Shown one piece after another: positions 45,897 to 55,897 of a stretch of DNA of 64,000 nucleotides. Below the pieces are notes generated by a model. That model made no database searches, was not told the DNA's origin, and saw nothing but the letters and a program-made list of their open reading frames with translations. The DNA lies in assembly GCA_016719855.1 (NCBI GenBank), contig JADJYH010000027.1:1-64000 (forward strand). The letters run 5' to 3'. Position numbers and translations under genes: made by a program. Position 1 is the first letter of the stretch. Each line of letters begins with the position of its first letter. The DNA comes from Saprospiraceae bacterium (GTDB lineage: Bacteria; Bacteroidota; Bacteroidia; Chitinophagales; Saprospiraceae).

Positions 45897-47165
45897 CTAC
45901 TTCAAAATCCCCGCCCCCACCGCACATTCCAAGCACCTTTTCTTGTCGCAATAAACATTCTTCAACTGCAAAAGCCCCTGCGTTTGGTACGCTGATGGCG
46001 GCTCCACACCCAGGCGCTCCCAGCCCGAAATGATGGTGTTTTTTTCCGGCGGCAAAGCTTCCAGCAGTTGCAGTGCCTTGTCCTTGAAGCCTTCCTCGCC
46101 CCGCATTTTACCGTATAAAAATAGGAAAGGAACGATGGTGTTGATGGTCAAAAGTCGAATGGCCTCCTTGCCCAGCGACTTGTTTTTCTTCGGGGACTCC
46201 TGCCCGAATGTGTAGTGCGTGAGCCAGTAGCCATCAAGCTTTACGTTGAAAAGCACCTCGATGTCCGCCTGTTTTTCCACCTCTAAAATTCGGCTGAACA
46301 GGTGCGCTGATTGCGCCGTAAGCCTCGCAAATTCCGCCAGCCGGATGGTCGGGAAGTTGCCAGGGTGCAGCCGCAGAAACCGCCACTGCACGGATTCGAT
46401 GGGCGTCAATCCATATTTTTTCCGAAGGAAACCGTACTCCTTTTTCAGTTCGTTGGGGTAAATATCGGCGCATTCATCGGGCAGCAGGCCGGACTGGCCG
46501 AAGAGCAGCGATTCGAGTTGCAGCAGGTTGTCCTTGTGCCGGGCGAGGATGCGCTGCGGCAGCGAGCGGGCCAACATCTCGAACGGTTCAGCGTTCACCT
46601 TCAGCCCAAAGTTGCGGGCGAGGAACTGATAGAACGTTTCTTCCCAATCGCCGCCGTTGCGCTCCAATGCTTCCCGAATGGCGGTGGTTTTTTGCTCCAG
46701 ACGCTCCACCAACATGCGGTCGAGCCAGCCGGTGCGGGTCATCTGGGGCACCGTGTGGAAGAAGTTGTGGCAGGGAATCCAGTGCTCGTTGTGCAGCAGC
46801 TTCAGGTAGTTGGCGGCGATGCCGGGCGGCACGAGCTTGCGCATTTCGAGGCAGGGGATGCGGCTGCCGTCATTGCGCAGCACGGGTTGGTCTTCGTCGA
46901 GCACGACGTGCAGGGTGACGTTCGAGTAGGCGGGGTCGGACTGGTGGCCGTGCCGCATCCATTCGGAGGCGGTCAGGTGCATCTCCACGTTGCCTGCCCA
47001 AGTGGTTTCGCCGATGCGCAGTCGGGCATCTAGGAAGTCGGGGCCAGCGTGGGTGTTGTGGGTGCCGGGGCTGAGGATTTCGAGTGGCTCGCCCTCGGTG
47101 GTAGACAGGTTTGACTGGTCAAAGCGGCGGGTGCGCCAGAGAAAGTGAAGGAGGTCTTCTTTCAT
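45897..47165 (-). CDS. DUF2851 family protein
   Basis: 422 residues beginning MKEDLLHFLWRTRRFD, with LEILSPGTHNTHAGPDFLDARL near residue 28 and WAGNVEMHLTASEWMRHGHQSD near residue 56, both hallmarks of DUF2851. The C-terminus carries a Cys cluster CDKKRCLECAVG, and CHNFFHT lies in the middle. The family occurs throughout Bacteroidota; function unknown. Its end abuts the toxin's remnant ending at 45896. Confidence 0.85.
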   Translation of the reverse strand: MKEDLLHFLWRTRRFDQSNLSTTEGEPLEILSPGTHNTHAGPDFLDARLRIGETTWAGNVEMHLTASEWMRHGHQSDPAYSNVTLHVVLDEDQPVLRNDGSRIPCLEMRKLVPPGIAANYLKLLHNEHWIPCHNFFHTVPQMTRTGWLDRMLVERLEQKTTAIREALERNGGDWEETFYQFLARNFGLKVNAEPFEMLARSLPQRILARHKDNLLQLESLLFGQSGLLPDECADIYPNELKKEYGFLRKKYGLTPIESVQWRFLRLHPGNFPTIRLAEFARLTAQSAHLFSRILEVEKQADIEVLFNVKLDGYWLTHYTFGQESPKKNKSLGKEAIRLLTINTIVPFLFLYGKMRGEEGFKDKALQLLEALPPEKNTIISGWERLGVEPPSAYQTQGLLQLKNVYCDKKRCLECAVGAGILK

Positions 47166-47209
47166 AGTAGTTTGCTTATTCGAGTGGGGAAAAATACGGA
47201 AGAAAATGG

Positions 47210-48069
47210 TTAGGCCCAGTTTTTCTTGAAAAACAATTTCTTCACCAGCACCGCAAACCCCATCACCGTCCAGAACGAGAACATGGCGTAGATGAGGCCG
47301 GGCTTCACAAGGTCTTCGTTGTGGAGCAGTACGCTGCCCACCACGATGGCGAGGCTCACGTTTTCCAAGCCGACTTCGATGCCGATGGTCATGCTGTCCT
47401 GGGTGTTGATACGGAACAGCTTGGAGGCCAAAAAGCCAAATATCAGGGCTGCGAAGTTGATGACCAGTAGCACCGGCAGCATTGTAATGAACTCCTCCCG
47501 GCTGATTTCCGTACCCCCATTTTCTTTGCTGGCAAAGAACTTAATCAAATACACAACGGCAAGCAGCACCACGGACACGTACTTGAGTATTTTTCTGCGA
47601 CGATGGAAGGCTGCTCATAACGCCACCGCATGAACATACCGAGCAGCACGGGCATTATCATTACGATGAAAATATTGGCCACCGTTTCGAAAACAGGCAG
47701 TTCTATCAGTACGCCGTCGCCAAAATAGAACCTGTGCGCCCAGTTGGTGAGGATGGGGATGGTGACCACCGAGATAAAACTGGCGATAGTGGTGAGGGCG
47801 ATAGTGAGGGGTTTATTGCCTGAAAACCAATAAGTTATGAGGTTGGAGGTAGTGCCGCCTGGGCATATCAGCAGTATGAAAATGCCCAACTGAAAAGTGA
47901 TGGAAAGCCCCATCAGGTTGGCGATTACCACCCCAATGAAGGGGAAGCAGAACATTTTCAAGAACAGCCCGATTATAGTTATGTTGTAAAAATGTCTCAA
48001 CACTAATGAAGTCCTGCAAGGTTTGTAGAGATTGTTGGAAGCAGCATAGATTGGCGCAAAGAATTTCAA
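47210..48069 (-). CDS. Bile acid:sodium symporter family protein (frameshift, short N-terminus)
   Basis: A membrane transporter with ICPGGTTSNLITYWFSGNKPLTIALT, the conserved crossover motif of the BASS family, and helices to the C-terminal GIEVGLENVSLAIVVGSVLL. One missing A in the A5 run (47590-47594 on plus) breaks the frame after RYEQPSIVAEK. The N-terminus (MKFFAPIYAASNNLYKP) does not look like the usual first helix; about 35 residues appear to be lost or in error, although a minus-strand -7 box lies upstream at 48130. Substrate unknown. Confidence 0.8.
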
Positions 48070-48129
48070 ACATCTCCTTATTTTCGCACCATACCACCCT
48101 CACATCAAAAGAAGGCTCCCGTGAATCGC

Positions 48130-48137
48130 CAAAGGTA
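48130..48137 (-). promoter_or_regulatory. Bacteroidota -7 box facing the symporter gene (TACCTTTG)
   Basis: CAAAGGTA on the plus strand, about 60 bp upstream of the symporter frame and 31 bp from the divergent GH3 start. Confidence 0.4.
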
Positions 48138-48167
48138 GGAAGGATTTCAAAAGTTGATGAACAAACG

Positions 48168-49689
48168 ATGAGAACCCTTGTCAATAAGATTTTTTCCAAG
48201 TATTTGGAGTACCGCATGGAGGCCAACCGGCACTTCATGGCTTCGCCGCACGATACGCAGCAGCGGGTACTGATGGAATTGGTGGAGGCCCACGCCGACA
48301 CTGAGTGGGGGCGTTTGCACCGTTTCGACCAAATAAATTCCCCCGCTGACTATGCCCGCCAAGTACCCGTGCAGACCTACGGGAGTCTCCAACCATACAT
48401 AGAACGGATGATGCGGGGCGAGGTGGACGTGCTGTACACCGGTTTCGTCGAGTGGTTCGCCAAGTCGAGCGGCACGACAGGGGGTGGGAGCAAGTACCTC
48501 CCGTCACTCAGGAAAGCCTCATGGAAAACCACGTCAAAGGTGCCTGGGACACCCTCGCCTTCCTCTACGACAACAACCCCGACTGCAATGTTTTTGCCCA
48601 TAAATCGCTGGTGATGGGCGGCACTTTTTACCCCGACGAGGGCTACCCTGCCGTCACTATCTGCGATATTTCGGCGCTGCTGGTGCGACAGATGCCGCTG
48701 GTGGGGCGGATGTTCTACGTGCCGCATCCCGAAATCGCCACACTACGCAATTGGGAGGAGAAAATTGTGCTGATGTCCGAAATGCTGCTCGAAGAGGACA
48801 TTTCCATGATTGGCGGGGTACCGACCTGGACGCATATTTTCCTGCAAAACGTGCTGCAGGTTTCTGGCAAAAAAAGCATCTACGACATTTGGCCCAACCT
48901 CGAAACCTATATTCACGGTGGCGTCAACTTTGAGCCGCACCGCCAACAGTTCGACCATTATTTTTCTTCGAAAAAATTCTATTACCAAGAGATTTACAAC
49001 GCCTCGGAGGGTTATTTCTCCATCCAAAACGACTTGCAGGACAGCAGCATGTTGCTCATGCTCGACAGCGGCACCTACTTCGAGTTCCTCCCAAAATCCG
49101 AGTGGAACGCCGAGCGGCCACGGGCCATCCCGCTCCAAGCGGTGGAGTTGGGCCAAGACTACGCCATCGTCATCACCACCAACAGCGGCCTGTGGCGCTA
49201 CACCCTCGGCGACACGGTGCAGTTCACCTGCCTCGACCCCTTCAAAATCAAGGTCAGTGGGCGCACGAGCCTCTACGTGAACGCCTTCGGCGAAGACGTC
49301 ATCATCTCCAACACCGACCGGGCCATCACGCAAACCTGCCTCGAAATGGATGCCATCATGAGCGACTACACCATGGCGCCCGTCTATTTCAACCAGGGAA
49401 AAAAGGTGGGCACGAGTGGATCGTGGAGTTTGAAAAAGCGCCTCCCTGCCTCGAATCCTTTGCCGAACACCTTGACAAGAACCTCCAGAAAGTGAACTCG
49501 AACTACGAGCAAAAACGCTACAACTCCCTCGCCCTAGACCGCCTTCGGCTGCACACTGTGCCGAAGGGCACCTTCACCGACTGGCTCCGGGCGAAGGGCA
49601 AATACGGCGGCCAGCACAAAGTACCGCGCCTTTCCAACAACCGGAAATACGTCGAGGAAATCCTCGAATTCACAGGCATCTACGCCTAA
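48168..49689 (+). CDS. GH3 auxin-responsive promoter family protein (two frameshifts)
   Basis: An adenylate-forming acyl-acid amido-synthetase-like enzyme. The N-terminal MRTLVNKIFSKYLEYRMEANRHFM and the AMP-binding WFAKSSGTTGGGSKYLP are in the first frame. YIHGGVNFEPHRQQF, EGYFSIQND, GTYFEFLP and GLWRYTLGDTVQF are in the second, and GHEWIVEFEKAP to EILEFTGIYA in the third. A missing G near 48503 and a missing A in A6 at 49401-49406 explain both breaks. About 507 residues after repair, the usual size. Acyl and amine substrates unknown in bacteria. Confidence 0.85.
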
Positions 49690-49700
49690 AAAAGCTAACT

Positions 49701-50039
49701 ATGAATACGCCAGAAGGTGATTTCAACGAGCTGATTATCAAGGAATTCGAGCTTACCTCTCCCGATGCCGACGCCCCTTCGGAGGAGGCGCTTTTCGAGA
49801 TGCTCTGCGACCGCATTTCCTACCTCATCGAGCACAACATGGAGTACCTGATGAGCCTGCTCTACCGCAACGACGTACTGGAGCGCAAAATCTACGACGC
49901 ACTTTCGCCGATGAACCCAGAGCCAGCCAATATTGCCCTGGCCAAACTCGTGATGGAGCGCCAACGCCAGCGCTTGGCCACGAAAAAGCAGTACGGCAGC
50001 CAACGCTCTGATGAGGTGGATGAGGATTTGAGGTGGTGA
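49701..50039 (+). CDS. Hypothetical small helical protein
   Basis: 112 residues, acidic N-terminus (TPEGDFNELIIKEFELTSPDADAP), then helices with ALFEMLCDRISYLIEHNMEYLMSLLYRNDV and a basic, Gln-rich tail (MERQRQRLATKKQYGSQR). No signal peptide. It follows the GH3 gene by 11 bp and probably shares its transcript. No family recognised. Confidence 0.7.
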   Translation: MNTPEGDFNELIIKEFELTSPDADAPSEEALFEMLCDRISYLIEHNMEYLMSLLYRNDVLERKIYDALSPMNPEPANIALAKLVMERQRQRLATKKQYGSQRSDEVDEDLRW

Positions 50040-50053
50040 AAAATCCGCTGGAA

Positions 50054-53000
50054 TCACGCCTGCTTGCGCATTACATCTTCCCGCAGCACCCGCTCCAGCA
50101 TCTCCAGCAGGAAATCGGCGTCCTTTCTGCCAAAAACCATCGGCGGTTTTACCTTCAATACATTGTTGAACGGCCCGTCAGTGCTCATCAAAATGCCTAG
50201 TTCCCGCATCCGATTGGCAAGGTAAGTGGCTTTCGAGGCAGCAGGGGCAAGGGTTTTGGGTCGTCCACTAGCTCGAATCCGAGGAATAGTCCCGGCCCCC
50301 GCACGTCGCCGATGACAGGGAATTGATCCGCCAAACTCCTCAACCCTTCAGTCAAATACGTCCCCGTTTCAAGTGCGTTCTGCTGCAAGCTTTTGTCCCG
50401 GATGACCCGCAACACTTCCAGCCCGATGGCGCAGGACACCGGGTTGCCGCCGAAAGTGTTGAAATATTCCATCCCGTTAGCAAAGGCGTCGGCGATGGCC
50501 TGCGTCGTCACCACCACACCCAGCGGGTGGCCGTTGCCGATGGGCTTGCCCACCGTCACGATGTCCGGCACGACGCCATGCTCCTCAAAGGCCCAAAAAT
50601 GCTGGCCGTGCCGCCCGCAGCCCGTCTGCACCTCGTCGGCGATATACAGTCCCCCGGCGCTGCGCACTTGCCGCACTGCCTCCGTCAAGTAGCCCGGTGG
50701 CAGCGTCACTTGCCCACCGCAACTGATGACCGACTCACAGATGAACGCCGCAACACCACGTCCGGCTTCCTTTATTTTTTTGACGGCTTCGCCTAAATGG
50801 GCGGCGTACTTCAACCCAGTTTCAATTGAATTCCCCCGATAGATTCCTCGGTATGTATCAGGGATAGGCGCTACGTGCGTATGTAACGGAGCGCCTTTGC
50901 CGCCCGGCCCCTCGAACTTGTACGAGCTGATGTCCACGCAGCCCTGCGTGTTGCCGTGGTAGCCGACCTCCACCACCAGCATGTCTTTTTGTTGGGTAAA
51001 ATTCTTCGCCAAACGCATCGCCAGTTCGTTGGCCTCGCTGCCGCTGTTGACGAAAAACGCCACGTCCAGCCCCGGCGGAAAGGTGGCCAACAACTCCTCC
51101 GAAAACCGGACGATGTGCTCGTGCAGGTAGCGGGTGTTGGTGTTCAGCACGGCCATTTGGCGCTGCCCGGCCCGCACCACACGGGGGTGTTCGTGGCCGA
51201 CGTGCGCCACGTTGTTCACCGTGTCGAGGTAGCGACGCCCGGTGTCGTCGTACAGGTATTGGCGCCAGCCCCGCTGCATGTTGAGCGGTTTTTGGTACGA
51301 GACGCTCAGGTTTTTGCCCAAATGCCGCTGCCGGAACGCCAGTATTTGCGCAGCGGACAACCGGTAGGGCGGCGGCGGGGAAGGCTCGCCCGTGAGCAGT
51401 AGCCAGGGGTCTGGGCAGATGCTTTTCCACACTTCCCGCCACCGGGGAAACACCACGCCGGGAAAGTCGCCCGACCAGCCCAGCAGGTCGAGCATGACCT
51501 GAAAATGCAGGTGTGGCGGCCAGTTGCCGTTCTCCGGCATCGCCCCGATTTGGCAAAACTCCTCACCCGCTTCCACTTTTTGGCCAACGGCCAACCCCTC
51601 CAGCGACCGGCGGCTGAGGTGTCCGTAGAGCGTGTAAAAAACAATTGCGGATTGCGGATTGCGGATTGCGGATTGGGTGTCTGCTGATTCCGCAATCCGA
51701 AATCCGAAATCCGAAATCATCTGGTGTTCCAAAATAATGGTTGGACCGTAGTCCCGTTCGTTGGCATTGTCCTGAAAGCTGTGTACCGTGCCATCGAGCG
51801 GCGCAAAAACGGGTGTGCCCGGCGGCAAAAACAAGTCCAGCCCGATGTGTACGCTGCGCCATTCCGGGCCTTCGTTGCCCCGCACTTCGTAGGCGTCGGT
51901 GGTGTAAAATGGGCGGGCTTCGTCGTAGCGACCGATTAAGACATTAGACGAGAGACGAGAGACATTAGATTCGGGTAAATCAGCCGTCAGCGGTACCGCA
52001 ATTTTCTGGTTCAGAAGCTGGGGGTCTTCCATGTCGGCGTAGTTGCCGAGGTCAGGGCTGCCCACGCTGAGGTCGAGCCAGGTGGGGGTGTAGGTTAGAC
52101 CTGTTAGCACTTGAAGTGCTAACAGGTCTTTGCGATGCCGTTTCGCCCAATCCACAAACTCGGCGTTTTTCGGGCAAGGCTGCCAGCCGCAGGCATGTCG
52201 CACGGTGGCGTGGACGAGTGCGGGCGGTATTTCCCGCAGTTTTTTCATCAAGTCCCAAGCTGGGAGATCGCTGATTTGGAGGTATTCGTTGCCGGGGTTT
52301 TCCGCTAGGTTGATGGCCGAGCAGGTGACGCTGATGAGCAGCCTCGCCCCGATGAGCGGGAACAGCGCCTCGGCCTCCGTTTCGGTGAGCGGGAACTGGC
52401 GGTGGTAGCCTTTTGTGAGGTGAAAAATGGCGGCCAGCGGGTCGGGCTTGTGCATGGCGGTATAGGCGCAGGCGATGGCCAGTTCATTGACGGTGTGGGT
52501 GAAAACGGCGTCGCCAAAGTCAATGACGCCCGGCACAACGGGATTGGCGGGGTCGTGGCTGACCAAGATATTGTAGTCGTTGGCGTCGCTGTAACACACG
52601 CTCTGGCGAAGTTGGGGCAGCAGTGGGACGGCGTTTTTTTCAAACAGTTGATAAAAATACTGCGCCAGCGCCTGCTTGTCTTCGCCTTCTATTTTGGTCA
52701 AATGCTCGCCCGTCCAGCCCGCCCGCGAAGCGTCCCATTTGATGAAACGGTGCGCCGCCGGATGGTCGAATCCTTCGAGCGCACGGCTCAGTTTGCCGCA
52801 CATTTCCCCTACTTTTTCCAGCAAATCTGGTGTGTGCGGGTTCACCTCAGCGAAGCAGCGGCCCTCAACCCAAGTGAGCAGCCGTAGAAGCCGCTGGCTG
52901 CCGTCGGCGGAGATGGCTGTGATTTCCTCGCCAGCGACCGAGCACACGACTTGCGGAATTTCCAGCCCAAGCCCAGCCTCTCGGAGGCACTGCATCATGG

Positions 53001-53183
53001 CGTTTTGGAATTCGAGGATTTCCCGCCGCTCGCCGGGATTGGCGATTTTTAGGTTGAACTTTTGCCAGCGGGCGTTTCGACCAAAAAATTGAAGTCAACC
53101 TCGCCGGGCAATGCCTTGACGAGGACTTCGAGGTTGAAATGCAAGGCGGTAAGGGCGGCTATTTTTTCTAAAATGAATATCAT
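50054..53183 (-). CDS. Kinase-like / M23 / class-III aminotransferase fusion (two frameshifts)
   Basis: About 1040 residues from the ATG at 53183. Order: an aminoglycoside-phosphotransferase-like kinase domain (N-terminus to about 330, with NDYNILV and VIDFGDAVF), an M23-like domain (about 380-530, with HIGLDLFLPPGTPVFAPLDGTV and HLHFQVM), and a PLP aminotransferase fold (about 570 to the end, with FVNSGSEANELA, DEVQTGCGRHG and TVGKPIGNG). Missing bases near 53064 (GC run) and at A4 near 50263 break the frame; repair restores AGQKFNLKIANPGERREILEF and the C-terminus ending REDVMRKQA. The kinase and phospho-lyase parts resemble hydroxylysine/ethanolamine kinase and ETNPPL/PHYKPL. Two palindromic insertions sit within it. 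Confidence 0.85.
51645..51719. repeat. Palindromic 7-nt-word element in the M23 part of the fusion gene
   Basis: Four GGATTGC-type words at 7-nt period, a 16-nt centre, then four AATCCGA words. It adds an ISDFGFRIAE, then QSAIRNPQSAI peptide exactly between EHQM and FYTLYGHLS of the M23 fold, keeping the frame. Confidence 0.85.
52097..52129. repeat. 15-bp-arm palindrome in the linker of the fusion gene
   Basis: AGACCTGTTAGCACT / AGTGCTAACAGGTCT, 3-nt centre, perfect. It encodes KDLLALQVLTGL between the kinase and M23 domains. Its sequence is unrelated to the GGATT element 400 bp away. Confidence 0.85.
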
Positions 53184-53258
53184 GAGGAATGGGAAGTAAG
53201 TGTGGATTGGTGCAAAGTTCTTTTTTTGGCTACCAGGTTTTTCAGGCATTGCGGATTC

Positions 53259-54131
53259 CTAAAACAGAAAAAACAGGTTGATGGCAATGCCCAACAACGG
53301 CAGCAGTAGATAAACCACCATGCCAAAACCCGGCGATGCCAGCGTCCCCTGTTCGGTGATGCCGGGCATGTTCCCCGCTGCATCGTACACCACATTGAAG
53401 TCGGGGTTGAACTGGTCAAAAAGTATGATTTCCCGCTCCTCGTCCTCCACGAGCCAAGCTTGGTGGGTCTTGCAGGTGGCCGTGTGGCACTTGCCGCCCG
53501 CCTCGAACTCGAAGCCATATTTGTAAACGGGGTAGGTGGTATTGTTGATTTTCACGGAAGAACTGGTGGATTCCTTGGTGGCCATTTTGCCCCTCACAAA
53601 CTCCCCGATTTCGAGCAACTTGATGACCCGCAAATTCTGCCTAATGGCAGGCACGATGAAGGCCAGCCCCACCAACGGAAAAATCAGCACGAACAGCACA
53701 AACGCCGGGAAAACCGACCGCCTCGACCCCGCCACATGCGAATCGGAGGGGTTCTTGGCATCGTATTGAATGCTCACCTGCTGACCGCCCTGGAAGTCCT
53801 GCCCCACGCTGAAGCTCTTGCCCGTGTAGCGATGGCCGTTTAGTTCAAACGAATGGAGATATTGGTACACCAACTCGTCGTTTACCGCCGAATTGGTCGC
53901 CTCTGCGGACACCACCTTGCCTGGCACTTCCTTCCACTCTTTGCCAAACTCGAACCAGTATTTGACATCCGACATTGGGATGAAAATCCAGGAAAACAGG
54001 CTGCCCATGCAGAAGAATATCCAGCCAAACTGCTGCATGAAGCCGCCGAAAAGCACGGTGGCTCTGGTGAAAAGGCCGATTTGGCGGGGCGGGAGGTCGT
54101 GGAGGTGGCGGGCGGATGGGTTTTCATTCAT
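53259..54131 (-). CDS. DUF3592 domain membrane protein
   Basis: 290 residues from the ATG at 54131. Helices near 25-50, 145-167 and at the C-terminus (GMVVYLLLPLLGIAINLFFLF). The soluble part has the DUF3592 pattern (WKEVPGKVVSAE, then YSF-like strand LHSFELNGHRYTGKSF, then QVSIQYDAKNPSDSHV). Function unknown; bordered by the fusion gene and the SEC-C gene. Confidence 0.75.
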   Translation of the reverse strand: MNENPSARHLHDLPPRQIGLFTRATVLFGGFMQQFGWIFFCMGSLFSWIFIPMSDVKYWFEFGKEWKEVPGKVVSAEATNSAVNDELVYQYLHSFELNGHRYTGKSFSVGQDFQGGQQVSIQYDAKNPSDSHVAGSRRSVFPAFVLFVLIFPLVGLAFIVPAIRQNLRVIKLLEIGEFVRGKMATKESTSSSVKINNTTYPVYKYGFEFEAGGKCHTATCKTHQAWLVEDEEREIILFDQFNPDFNVVYDAAGNMPGITEQGTLASPGFGMVVYLLLPLLGIAINLFFLF

Positions 54132-54175
54132 GGACAAAAGGTTTTATTGGGTAAAAGTGGGGGATTAAAGCGAAA

Positions 54176-55855
54176 CTATTTATTCATGCAGCACTTCTTA
54201 TACTTTTTCCCACTCCCACAGGGGCATGGGTCGTTGCGGCCTACTTTTGGTCCATCTTTTATTACCGTCTCCTGCCAAGCGTAATCCGATGCAGGGGATG
54301 GAAGTGTCGTCGGTTTTTTGCCGATATTCTCCAAATCAACGGCAGCCATTTTTTCCTTGAAATGAGCGTCTCGTCGTGCCTGCTCTTCTGGTGTAAGATA
54401 GCCGTACCAATGGCTTAAAATATCCTTGATATGCTCAAATATGTTGGGATAAATGGTGTGCTTGTCATCCTCCGAAGGTGGTTTATGGGTTTCTTCCTCA
54501 ATATCCTTGTAATCGCCCGCATAGCCAAGGTCCACCAAGTCCAAATCGAAGAAAGGCTTGCAGAGGGGCAGCACATCGGTGGCCCGGAGGTTGGATAGGT
54601 CGCAGATGATGGGAGCCATCACGTCCACATCAACCAGCTTTGGGGTATCCAAGTGGTCGAGGTAGTATTGAAGAATATCCTTGTACCAGTTTACGACCTC
54701 CTCATGCCGCTCTGGGTGGTGAAATGCAATCTGGACAACAGCTTGCGAAACTATGGTTTTGCCCTCTGAACAAATGTCTGGCTCTTGCATGAACTCCTTC
54801 AGCAAATGCAACTGCTGGTTCCCCAAATGGTAAACAAAATGCCATACCGTTTCAAAGATGTGGTCGCTGAACCAAAACTCCAAAAGCTCCTCTCCTTGCC
54901 GAAGGAGGTCGAGGATGGCTGGCAATTTTTCGGTTGCCCTCAATTCAGTCAGCAACAGGAGCGCATGAAGCGGAAAAGATAGTTCTTCATCCCTCCATTC
55001 GTCCCATTCATCCAGCATGTCACCAAAATATTCAAAACGCCGAACGCCATCCAAAAGCACGGTTTCCAGGTCTTGGAGCAGGGTTTCACGGGGCAGTTCT
55101 AGGATGTTGCGCAGCAGATCCTGAGGAATGCGTATATCATGCTCGTAAAGTGCCCAAATTTCAGGGTGATGGAAAGTAGGTTTTTCATCGGTCTGGATGG
55201 ACTTGTCGTAGCTCCTGCCGATTTCTTCGCCATGTTTTTCGTTCCAAGCAGCTTCTTCTTTCTGCCTGTTGAGTACCCGTTTTGCCAATATCTGCATCCG
55301 CAAGCCCTCCGTAATTTTGGGGTCATGGCTGAGTACTTTTTCCGCTACTTCCATACGGCTTTCCGCTGCTTCCAATTGGTTGGTTTCAATCAAGTATTGA
55401 CAAGTAATGGAGAAAAAGGATTGGAACTCTGAGATATGGAACACCTTCCGGTGTGGATACAAGTCCTTCAAATCAAGGGCCTCGCCCAAAATTTTCGGCA
55501 CCTCGTCGTAGTTGCCTTTCGAAATGGCCTCGGCTGCAAGGTTGATTTTGCCGTGCAGGTAATCAGGGTGCTCCTTCACTATCCAATGGTTCACTTCGTA
55601 TGCCTTGCCTGTTTTCCCGCTAAGGTTGTAGTACATGGACAGATAGTTCTTGAAAGTAGGCACTCTCGGGTATTTTTCCATCAGCTTGTGCAACTCTGGG
55701 ATGAGATGCGGTTTGCGCTTTTGTACGCGCAGGTAGGTCTTGTGCAGCAGTTCGCTTATTTCATCGGAGTAGTGGTAGCCGTGGTCGGGCGCATCCACAT
55801 CGCCAGTGATGGCATATTCAAATTTCTTATAGCGGTCTAGGTTGTCAAAGGCCAT
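54176..55855 (-). CDS. Large protein with C-terminal SEC-C metal-binding motif
   Basis: 559 residues from the ATG at 55855; an earlier start at 55876 lies in the -7 box. Mostly helical, TPR-like repeats in the first half (YLHGKINLAAEAISKGNYDEVPKIL). The end is VGRNDPCPCGSGKKYKKCCMNK, the SEC-C zinc motif found on SecA and on many uncharacterised proteins. Role unknown. Confidence 0.8.
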   Translation of the reverse strand: MAFDNLDRYKKFEYAITGDVDAPDHGYHYSDEISELLHKTYLRVQKRKPHLIPELHKLMEKYPRVPTFKNYLSMYYNLSGKTGKAYEVNHWIVKEHPDYLHGKINLAAEAISKGNYDEVPKILGEALDLKDLYPHRKVFHISEFQSFFSITCQYLIETNQLEAAESRMEVAEKVLSHDPKITEGLRMQILAKRVLNRQKEEAAWNEKHGEEIGRSYDKSIQTDEKPTFHHPEIWALYEHDIRIPQDLLRNILELPRETLLQDLETVLLDGVRRFEYFGDMLDEWDEWRDEELSFPLHALLLLTELRATEKLPAILDLLRQGEELLEFWFSDHIFETVWHFVYHLGNQQLHLLKEFMQEPDICSEGKTIVSQAVVQIAFHHPERHEEVVNWYKDILQYYLDHLDTPKLVDVDVMAPIICDLSNLRATDVLPLCKPFFDLDLVDLGYAGDYKDIEEETHKPPSEDDKHTIYPNIFEHIKDILSHWYGYLTPEEQARRDAHFKEKMAAVDLENIGKKPTTLPSPASDYAWQETVIKDGPKVGRNDPCPCGSGKKYKKCCMNK

Positions 55856-55873
55856 GTTCTTTTTATTTTGCCC

Positions 55874-55881
55874 CAAAGGTA
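55874..55881 (-). promoter_or_regulatory. -7 box of the SEC-C gene (TACCTTTG on minus)
   Basis: CAAAGGTA on the plus strand, 18 bp before the ATG at 55855, and it decides that start. Confidence 0.5.
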
Positions 55882-55897
55882 AATTTTTGATAAAAAA

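Noticed and set aside
51645..51719. CRISPR-like short tandem repeats
   Set aside because: The period is 7 nt with an inverted second half and no spacers or cas genes.
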